From Hansfordia pulvinata (lineage: Eukaryota > Ascomycota > Sordariomycetes > Xylariales): 64,000 bases of DNA. Under the pieces are notes generated by a model, which worked only from the letters and a program-made list of their open reading frames with translations, was not told the DNA's origin and did no database searches. The position numbers and the translations under genes are program-made. Below, piece after piece: positions 56,221-64,000 of the stretch (position 1 is its first letter; every line of letters starts with the position of its first letter). The stretch is taken from the NCBI GenBank assembly GCA_006538405.1, contig BJKQ01000001.1, positions 62,001 to 126,000 on the forward strand, written 5' to 3'.

Positions 56221-58588
56221 ATGTCCCTGCCGCAGCGCCCGCCGCCCGACGACAAGGCCATGGCCGAGGAGGTCGAGAAGCGCGATGTCTCACCCGGCAG
56301 CCACGTCTCACCCGGCGAGAGCCATGTCGACAGCAAACACATGGTCCGGAAGATCCTGTGGAAGCTCGATACAAGGTCAGCCCCTCTGACTTGTCTTGGA
56401 GAGCATAGCATCGCGGGTTCTAACAGTCTTGCAGGATCTTGCCCGCCTTGGCGTTGCTGTTTCTTTGCTCGTGAGTGGTTCTGCCCACCGCCTTGCCGTC
56501 GACAACGTCGACTAACCTCCGGACGCCCTCCCTCTCCCCCCCAGGTTCCTCGACCGTACCAATGTCGGCAACGCGCGCCTGTACAACCTCGAGGCGGACC
56601 TGGGCATGTCCGACAGGGAGTACGACCAAGGCCTCGCGGTCTACTATGCGACATACGTCTTCAGGTGAGTGAGCCGCTGCGCGCCCGCTGCCGGCGGGTG
56701 GGTCGCGATGCAGACGGGGAACTCTTGGCTGACCCGCGTCGCAGCGAGATCCCGAGCAACCTGATCCTCAAAAAGCTAACGCCCCGCCTCTGGTTGGCGG
56801 TCCTCACCTTTTGCTGGGGCGTCGTGGCCATGAGTCTTGGCTTTGTGAGTTGCGTCCTATCTACCACGGCCTACCTGCCGTGCCTTACGAGACCTACCCT
56901 GCGCGCGCACGTGGCCAAGCTGCGACCTTGCTGCCGGGCCATTGACCCGTCCCGCGTCGTCGGTTCGTCGGCTTACGGGTTGAAAACCAGATCCATAATT
57001 TCCCCCAGTTCGTGGCCGTTCGCGCTCTGCTTGGCTTGACCGAAGGCGGACTTCTCCCTGGCATTGTAAGACGACATCTCCCCGACTCTTCTTCTCCGAC
57101 CGGACCCCTGACGGCAACTTGCATAGGTTCTGTACCTCAGCGGCATCTACACGCGCGCCGAGCTCGGCCTTCGCATCGGCATCTTCTACACGGCAGCATC
57201 GCTGTCCGGCGCCTTCGGAGGTACGTGCGGCAGCCGCAAAGTCCGACGATTGGCGGTGATTGTTGACAGCGTTCAGGTCTGCTCGCTCGTGGGATCGCCG
57301 AGATTGGCACGAGCGGCGGCCTCAGCAGTTGGAGGTGGATCTTTGTCATCGAGGGCCTATTCGTGAGCGCCACCTACCCGCCAGCCGCCGGGCATGCTCC
57401 AAGTTTCCGCCATTCTGACACGCCTCGCAGACCGCCGTCGTTGGCATCGCCGTGTACTTTGTCCTGCCGAACGACGTCAGCACGGCCCGCTTCCTGAAGC
57501 CGGCCGAGCGCGTCTTTGCCGACGAGAGAGTCCACGGCCCCCGGACCGAGAATGGGGACAGGTATGTATACTCTTCCCTGGGGGCGGTCTGGCCGCGGGG
57601 ACGGAAACGCTGACGGTCCCGCAGAGAGTCGCACGAGGCCTTCTCGTGGGCGGAGGTGGGCCGCGGCGTCTTCAGCATCCAGACCTGGCTGACTGCGTCT
57701 GCGTACTTTGGCATCCTCGCCGGCCTGTACTCGTTTGGTCTGTTCGTAAGTCAAGAAGCGGATGGGCTGTGACCCCCGTCGGATCAAGGCGTGTACCTGT
57801 CTGGCTGACACGGCTCGCAGCTGCCCACCATCATCCAGTCGCTGGGCTACACGGCGGACGACGCTCAGCTGTGGTCCGTCATCCCCTACGCGGTGGCGTC
57901 GGTCATCACCGGTAAGTCGAGGCCCCCCCCCAGCCCTGCCTGATGCGGTGCAAGGCTCCATTCACCGTGGCTGACCTCTCCCCTCGCCGGCCCGCGCGGA
58001 CAGTGGTGGTGGCGTTCGTCTCGGACCGCCTGCAGTTGCGCGGGATCGTGATGCTGTGCACGCTGCCCGTGGCGATCGCAGGGTACGCGGTGATTGCCAA
58101 CATCGAGGGCCACCCGCAAGTCAAGTACGGGATGACGTTCCTGATGGCGACGGGCCTGTACTGCAGCGTGCCGCCCGTGCTGGGGTGGCTCAGCAACAAC
58201 TCGGCGGGCCACTACAAGCGGGCGACGACGAGCGCGCTGCAGCTGGCCGTCGCCAACTGCGGCGGCTTCGTCACCGTGTTCGTCTACCCCAAGGCCCAGG
58301 GCCCGCAGTACCGGGAGGGCCACACCATTGTGCTGGGCCTGCTGTGCGCCGGGTGGTTCTTGTGAGTTTTCTTCTACTTCTTCCCTTACTTTCACGTTGT
58401 TACACGCCGGTTTCGGCTGGCTGACGTTTTTCTTCTACTACTTTTTTTTGGTTCCGTCGCCGGAAAACAGGATCCTGCTCAACGTGCTCTACTGCGCGAA
58501 GATCAACCGCGACAAGGCCAACGGGAAATACGACGCGTACATTGGGTGCGGGGACGACCGGGACCCCTCGTTCAAGCTGATTCTGTAG
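56221..58588 (+). CDS. MFS transporter, anion:cation symporter family, copy 2
   Basis: Twelve exons: 56221-56375, 56435-56470, 56545-56664, 56745-56844, 56991-57065, 57127-57220, 57277-57362, 57431-57561, 57625-57745, 57821-57911, 58004-58361, 58471-58588. All GT-AG junctions agree in phase and give 494 aa without a frameshift. The 3' end of the fourth intron is best placed at 56990, restoring LGFIHNFPQFVAVRALLGL. Family marks: LFLCSFLDRTNVGNARLYNL, YVFSEIPSNLILKKLTPRLW, LLGLTEGGLLPGIVLYLSG, and VLGWLSNNSAGHYKRATTSA. It is the same ACS group as copy 1 but clearly divergent, with a much more finely split gene. The substrate is unknown. It lies downstream of, and on the same strand as, the Zn2Cys6 regulator, consistent with co-regulation. 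Confidence 0.92.
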
Positions 58589-59120
58589 ATAGTTCGGCTT
58601 TTGGGGGAGAGGGCAGGGAGGGTCTGATATACAGCTTCCGCGCAGCGTGGGCATGAAATTGAATCGGACCTATACCGTCTTCCATGAACACGACTGCAGT
58701 TAGAACGACGGTAGTGAGGTGTGCCATCTCTGCCAAGCACTTTGTCTCTTTGGAGCAGTGTTACAGACACACCGTAGTCTCCCACCGAAGTCGGCGCCCA
58801 TCTGTCCCACTCCACGACTCAGCTTCAGCATATCCTACGTGATCAAGCCAGGGTAGCCAGGACGATAACAGCCCATTTGACACTAACATTAATTGTTATA
58901 TACAACTGACACGAAAAAGAAGAAAAAAGAAGAAGAAAATGAATATAAAGCCCCGCACCCAGGCGCAAAGGCTTCCCCGGGTCCACGAACCAAACCCCCG
59001 ATGGTTTTCGCTCCATCCCCACAACGGGATTCTCCTGATTCCGCGTATTACAAGGGGTAGGTAGGTAGGTAGGTGTACTCTGTGCATGCGCGATCCAGCG
59101 CAGTGTCCGGGAAGATCAGA
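58589..59120. other. Convergent intergenic region
   Basis: These 530 bp between transporter 2 and the laccase hold no gene. A (TAGG)n-like run of four units occurs near 59056-59073. Confidence 0.5.
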
Positions 59121-61331
59121 TCAGATGCCCGAGTCCTCCTGCACGATGCTGTTGTCGGACTGGTAGCTGCTCCAGGCGGAGCAGGTGCTGTTGAGCTTGT
59201 CCTGGTCGATCAGGTCGGGGATCTCGTCGGCGCGCTCGACGAACTGCAGCGCGAAGCCCTGGGAGACGTGCCATCCGATGTGGCTGGTGGGGAAAGGCGG
59301 TTAGCATTTGTGGAGGAAGGGAGCGCGGAACGGTGAAGAAGAAGAAGAAGAAGAAAAACTCACCAGTGCATCAGCCAGGCGCCCGGGTTGTCGGTCTGCC
59401 AGGCGAGGGCGAGGTAGCCGCCGCTGTAGAGCATGGCGGTGTCGCGGCGGGCGGGGTTGGTGAGGTTGAAGGAGACGGTGTCCGGGTCGTAGGCGTCGTA
59501 GCTCTGGCCGATGACGAAGAAGTCGTGGCCGTGCAGGTGGATGGGGTGGGTGACGGTCAGGCCCGTCTCGATGACGAGGTAGACCCATTGGTCGGCGTCG
59601 GGCAGCTCGATGACGGCGTCCGAGTCGGCGTACGCCTCGCCGTTGAGCACCTGCATCAGCGTCGGGTCCTCCCAGTCCACCACCATCGTCGTGCTGTTGA
59701 GCGTCCACTTGAACAGGCTGTCGACCGTCGTCGTCGACGCCTCCTCGCTGTCGCTCCAACCCGGCGCCGACCCGACCGTCTTGGACACGTGGGGCACCAG
59801 GTTCCACGTCTCGTCGTCGCACGAGTCCTCCCACGTCTCCCACTCGCTCGTCTCGGGCTCCGACGCCGAGTCCCCGTAGTACACGATGCCCAGGATGTCG
59901 TTGGGGTTGTCGTTCTCCGAGCACGACGTCTGCGCCACCGCCCGCATCCAGAAGTTGTCCGCCGTGTCCGCCTGGTCGGCCGTCACGATGATGTCGTATC
60001 TTTGGCCTTTGGGGGGGGGGGGGGGGGGGGGGGGGGGTGTCAGCTTAGACAGGTCAGGAGTTGTCGGTGTGTACATGGGAAGTGTACTAGGGAGGCAAAG
60101 AAGGGAGACAACTTACCCATTCCCACATTAACAAAGGTCGTCTCATACGGCGTCACGGGGACCAGGTCCGAGGCGATGACGGTCAGCGTGTGGTTGTCGA
60201 TCTGGAACTTGAAGTGGGTGTCGACGGAAGGGTTGACGAGGCGGAGGCGGTACGAGGTGCCCGAGGTGAACTGGACGCTGTAGCGCTCGCCGCCGTCGTC
60301 GAACGTGTTGGTGCCGTTGATGAGGCCGGTGGCGAGCGTCGGCGGGCCCGTCGTCGACGCCTCGATGTACCGCTCGTCGGCCGTCTGGTGGTCCCAGTCC
60401 TGGATGAAGAGGACGCCCAGGTCCTCGTCGTAGTTGGACGTGGCCGGGCCGTTGATCACGATGCCGCCGAACACGCCCTCCCACGCCGCCAGCCCAAAGT
60501 GCGAGTGGTACCATGTTGACCCGTACTGCGAAGGGGGGTTGCGAGTTAGTTGGGGTTTCCTTTCCGGGGTGATGTGGGAGTCTAATGGGAGACTTGTGGT
60601 TTTGTGTAACAGTGTAGAGGTTATGGTTTACAACGCGGGAGACTCTGGGTCAAGACTCAACTTCGAGATTTGATAAAGAGACTGGGTCAAGTGGATATAA
60701 CAGAAACTTGAAGAAACAGAAGGAGAAGAAAACTCAAGACAAAAACACAGCCATGGCAGGGTTTCAGAGCGAAATTGAAGAGGCTCGGGACACACTGCAG
60801 AGAAATTCTTACCTGGGTCGCACGCCACGTGTACGTGTCGGTCTCGCCGACGGCGCTGGGGCACTGGGTGATGGAGACGACGCCGTCGTTCTGGTTGGTG
60901 TAGTTCTGGCGGATGCCGTGGAAGTGCAGGCTGGAGCCGTTGCCGGACGAGGTGGTCAGCGAGTTGGTGACGTGGACGGTGACGGTGTCGCCCCAGTCGG
61001 CGAACAGGGTCGGCCCGGGGATGGAGCCGTTGACGGCCATGGCGGCGCGCGACACGCCGTCGGGCGACACGGTCACGTCGGTGATGTCGAGCCAGTACTC
61101 GCGCGTGACGCCCGTGTCGGGCACCTCGCTGTAGTAGTCGGTGTCGATCGAGTAGTCGCACCACTGGTCGCGGGCGTCGGCCGTGTTGCCCGCGCACGCG
61201 TCGCGGGCCTGCAGCGGCAGCGGGCGGCCCGACTCGGCGGCGCCGGGGCCGCCCGGGACCAGCGCCGAGGAAGCGCCATGGAGGGCGAGGAAGAAGAGGG
61301 AGGAGAGGAAACAAGCCTTGGAGGCGGCCAT
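59121..61331 (-). CDS. Ascomycete-type laccase (multicopper oxidase)
   Basis: Four minus-strand exons, 61331-60813, 60525-60117, 60006-59364 and 59283-59121, in phase, give 577 aa. It is a secreted copper oxidase that reduces O2 to water while oxidising phenolics. Signal peptide MAASKACFLSSLFFLALHGA. Copper ligands: HFHGIRQ (near 136), TWYHSHFGLQAW (near 178-190), HPIHLHGHDFF (near 463) and HCHIGWHVSQGFALQF (near 523). The first motif has Phe where many laccases have Trp between the two His. The protein ends DSGI, matching the C-terminal plug of ascomycete laccases, which is an asco-laccase hallmark. Intron 2 carries about 27 C on the sense strand just before the CCAAAG acceptor. No frameshift. 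A possible TATA-like TATAAG lies roughly 390 bp upstream, and the leader is CT-rich. Confidence 0.93.
60011..60037. repeat. Poly-G run in laccase intron 2
   Basis: About 27 uninterrupted G on the plus strand (C on the sense strand) end immediately before the AAAG acceptor of laccase intron 2. It forms the polypyrimidine tract of that intron. Confidence 0.9.
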
Positions 61332-63379
61332 GGCTGCGGGCGGGCGGGTGTGGCGCTCTTGGCTCACGGCGGCAGTTCGACTGACAGGGCCGGGATGTAA
61401 CGGGGGACCTGAACAAGCCAAGAAGCCAGGCAAGGGAAAGGGAAACGGGGGTAAAAAAAACAGGAAACGGGAAATGGAAGGGGGGAGAAGGAGGGGAGGG
61501 GGTTGGCAGAGGACAAGGAGTGAAGAGAGATATGGAAACGAGAGAACGGTGCTTGGCTGGCAAGCTCCCAAGGACCCCCGGCTCCCAGATGTCAAAAGTT
61601 GGCGAGCTTCTGGAGTCTGGGCAGTCTGTTGATGTCGTTCCTGACGGGGGACTGGGGGGAGGGGGAGAGGGGGATATGGGAAATGGCAAGTGCTCGGTTG
61701 GCCCCTCGAGTGGAACTTATATGAAGAGAACGGATATATGCGAGATCTGCCTCGACCGCGCTGCTTTAATATGACACGAGGCGCGGGCCGGCCACAGCTC
61801 GCTCTCGTGTCATCACTTGTGCGCGTGTACGACTAGGTAAGGTAGGTAAGGTACGTACGTCAAGCAAGCAAGCATGTACGCACGTAACGAGCGGGCGAGC
61901 TGATACAGAGCGCGGCGGGCGAGCTCGTGATGGCGCCCCGGAAGGATCCATGCTGACGCCTCGCCGCGCAAGAACGGGCTGGCGGGTATCCCGTCTGCCT
62001 GCCTGTCAGCTACCACTCACTGCTGCTATCCGTCTCGTCAGAGTATCTTTTCACGGCGGGAGCACAGACCGCGCGGCCTCGGCGCGCCAGCGTGACCGAC
62101 GACGAGTCCCATCCGCAGCCGCCTCGAGATGAGATAGGCCACCGACGGGACGCAACCGGGGCGGCGACCGGGCACGCTGGGGCTTTGCTTCTCAGCCGCC
62201 TGCGGGCACCGTAGGACGGTCAGACGTGACGTGGGCCTGGACTAGACTACTGGTACGAGTACAATACAGGAGACCATGCTGCTCTATCGCGAATTTCCAC
62301 ACCACACCTAAGAGGGGCCGCTTGAAGGGGAAGACGGCCTCCCTCAGGGGGGAAAAGAAGGGGACCCCTTGTCGGGCGAGTTGTGCCGGGGTGCGCGCCA
62401 TGCGCGTACGCGGATGCTAAGAATAATACCACCCTCACGAAGAACCACATGATGCGTCTTTGGACGGGGGGGGGGGGGGGGGGGGCAGTGCAGCGCGTGT
62501 CGTGCAGCGCCAAGAGAAGACACAGGTTTAATTTCCAGGAGCAAGCGCGCGTCGTCATCGTCATCGTCGTCGGCGGCCCTGCCCTGCCCTGCCCCGCAAG
62601 CCCAAGAGGCGCCGGGTGTGGCCGACGCCAGACTCCCTCGACTCGACTGAGAAACACGGCCCCGCCAACAAGCCTTCTCGTGGCGTTCAATGGGCGCCGG
62701 CTGTGCCCAATGGGCGCTCGCCGTGCCTGGGAGCCGTCCGCGATAGGAAGTGTGGATGACGTCCCCGCCCCAAAGCGTGCCCCTGCCAAGTCGGCAAGGA
62801 TCGCGCTTGCGAATGGCGGCGTGAGGAACGCCATGTGTGCTGCCGTGCGCCTTACGCGGCCTCCCCCTTCCACCCCATCCACCCCGGTCCCCTACGATAT
62901 ATATCGTCCAGGCACACAGGCACGCACACAGGGTGAGGCAGCACAGAGGGACCCGTAGTATAGTGGGTGGCCCCCTTGTCCACCCGCCCCCACAACCCGG
63001 CGACGGTCTGGAACGTCGGGCGGCCCTCGAGTTGCGGGCCTCGGGGCTCTTCCGACGAGCTTACGAATGGGTGATGAAGCCGCCCTCAACTGCCGCCCGG
63101 GCCGCGTGGACGCTCTCCCCTCCCTCGCCCGCGAAGGCATCGGGTTTACTGCTCAGTCTCGCGGCGCCGTTCTGCACCAAACACTTTGCTGCTCACACAT
63201 GATATAACCCGAGGATCGGCACGCGTGTGTCTATTTGTGTCACAGCCGGCACCGACGCAGAGACAAAACCACCTTCGAAGAAGGCCCTGAACTGCTGCTG
63301 CTGCTGCCGCTGCCACCATCATCACTACCTCTACCACCACCACCAGCACATGACTGTTCTCTCTTCACGCTCGCTCAAC
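61332..63379. other. Divergent intergenic region laccase / right-end gene
   Basis: No gene is supported in about 2 kb. It contains the laccase promoter with CT-rich leader, TAGGTAAGG-type words at 61835-61852, and a G run of about 20 near 62466-62485. The right end (63270-63350) is rich in CTG/CCA triplets in the leader of the next gene. Confidence 0.45.
62466..62485. repeat. Poly-G run
   Basis: About 20 consecutive G in non-coding sequence. It is the fourth long G/C homopolymer in the window. Confidence 0.85.
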
Positions 63380-64000
63380 ATGCCGTCGCTCAAGGCTGTC
63401 GGCCTTGCGGTCGTGTCCCTGGCTGCCCAGGGCCTCGCCCTTGCCGTCAAGCGTGCCCCTGATGGCGAGTTTGGCCTCTGGGGCTATGGCCCCGGCATAG
63501 GCGGCCCGCCGGTCTTCTGGCATGACGGTATGCCCTCCGAAACAGAGCTTGTCTCGAGAGTCAAGTTAAGAGTCTCGAGTCGAAAAATAGAGAAGACTGC
63601 GAACTGATTTGCTGACATTCTGACTAGATCTTGCCTACGTGGGCTTCGTCGGACGCGTCAACGAGACCGACTCGGACGCCGCCGCCGTCATCTGTAAGTC
63701 ACGAGTCCACTCAACTTGCTGCCACCCCCTACATGACTCTCTGCCTCGTCAAGTATGTAGCCTCCTGCGATGTGTCTGCTGCTAACCGCGAGAACCAACT
63801 CGCCGCCACACCCGCCTCCCCCCCCCAACAGTCACCTCGGCAGACGACGGTTCCTTCACCGCCAACGCCAACACGAGCACCACGGACGGCAGCACCCCGT
63901 CGTGGTCCGACGAGACCTTCTACATCCCGGGGGACGGGGCCACGTCCACGGCCATCGGCTTCACCTCGGACGCGCAGTCCAACCAGACCACGACGGGCTG
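63380..64000 (+). CDS. Secreted protein, 5' part only (continues past the window)
   Basis: Exons 63380-63527, 63628-63693 and 63832 onward are in phase with GT-AG junctions. The signal peptide is MPSLKAVGLAVVSLAAQGLA, followed by KRAPDGEFGLWGYGPGIGGP and, after the introns, a Thr/Ser/Asn-rich segment with many potential N-glycosylation sites (NETDSD, NANTSTT, SNQTTT). No family is recognised from this part. A KR dipeptide after the signal could be a maturation-protease site. Truncation is by the window end, not by mutation. Confidence 0.68.

Noticed and set aside
1..64000. CRISPR array, prophage or transposon
   Set aside because: No spaced identical repeats, integrase, transposase or reverse-transcriptase motifs were seen; the organism is a fungus.

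Overview
The window is nuclear DNA from a filamentous ascomycete (Pezizomycotina, most likely a Sordariomycete; genus not determined). Evidence: short spliceosomal introns (about 50-190 nt) with GTRNGT donors and CTRAC-type branch sites, GC-rich coding sequence, and typical Pezizomycotina families (MedA, Zn2Cys6 and 2EXR proteins, anion:cation-symporter MFS transporters, an ascomycete laccase, a CE1 acetylxylan esterase). No rRNA, tRNA, CRISPR array or intact transposon was found.

Layout. 1-11 kb: a long, microsatellite-rich upstream region, the developmental regulator medA (+), a gene-poor stretch, then siroheme synthase MET8 (-). 12.7-19 kb: endosomal tether PEP7/VAC1 (+), a 2EXR-domain protein (-) and a CENP-L/Fta1-like kinetochore protein (+). 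21-26.4 kb: a single-ORF NRPS with A-T-C-(A remnant)-T-C order. 28-34 kb: an orphan secreted protein (+), a CE1 acetylxylan esterase (-) and a single-pass membrane protein (-). 35-37 kb: a GT4 glycosyltransferase with a C-terminal membrane segment (-). 39-48.7 kb: succinyl-CoA:3-oxoacid CoA-transferase (+), an AhpD-like protein (-) and three more orphan secreted-protein candidates, two of them in visibly more AT-rich DNA. 49.3-58.6 kb: two ACS-family MFS transporters flanking a Zn2Cys6 regulator. 59.1-61.3 kb: an ascomycete-type laccase (-). 63.4-64 kb: the 5' part of a secreted-protein gene running off the end.

Conserved housekeeping and developmental genes (medA, MET8, PEP7, Fta1-like, CoA-transferase) alternate with accessory functions: the NRPS, secreted enzymes, orphan secreted proteins and solute transport. 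The transporter/regulator/transporter block is the most operon-like unit: the first transporter and the regulator share a divergent promoter, and the second transporter follows the regulator.

The strongest unexpected pattern is that seven conserved or clearly spliced genes, plus an eighth less certain one, each need one or two single-base insertions to read through. Every needed insertion is +1 and almost all fall in a short C/G or A run. This looks like homopolymer under-calling in the assembly rather than gene decay, so these genes are annotated as intact with the break positions noted. Biologically, the NRPS with a vestigial adenylation segment between its first C and second T domains, and the set of unrecognised secreted proteins, most deserve follow-up.
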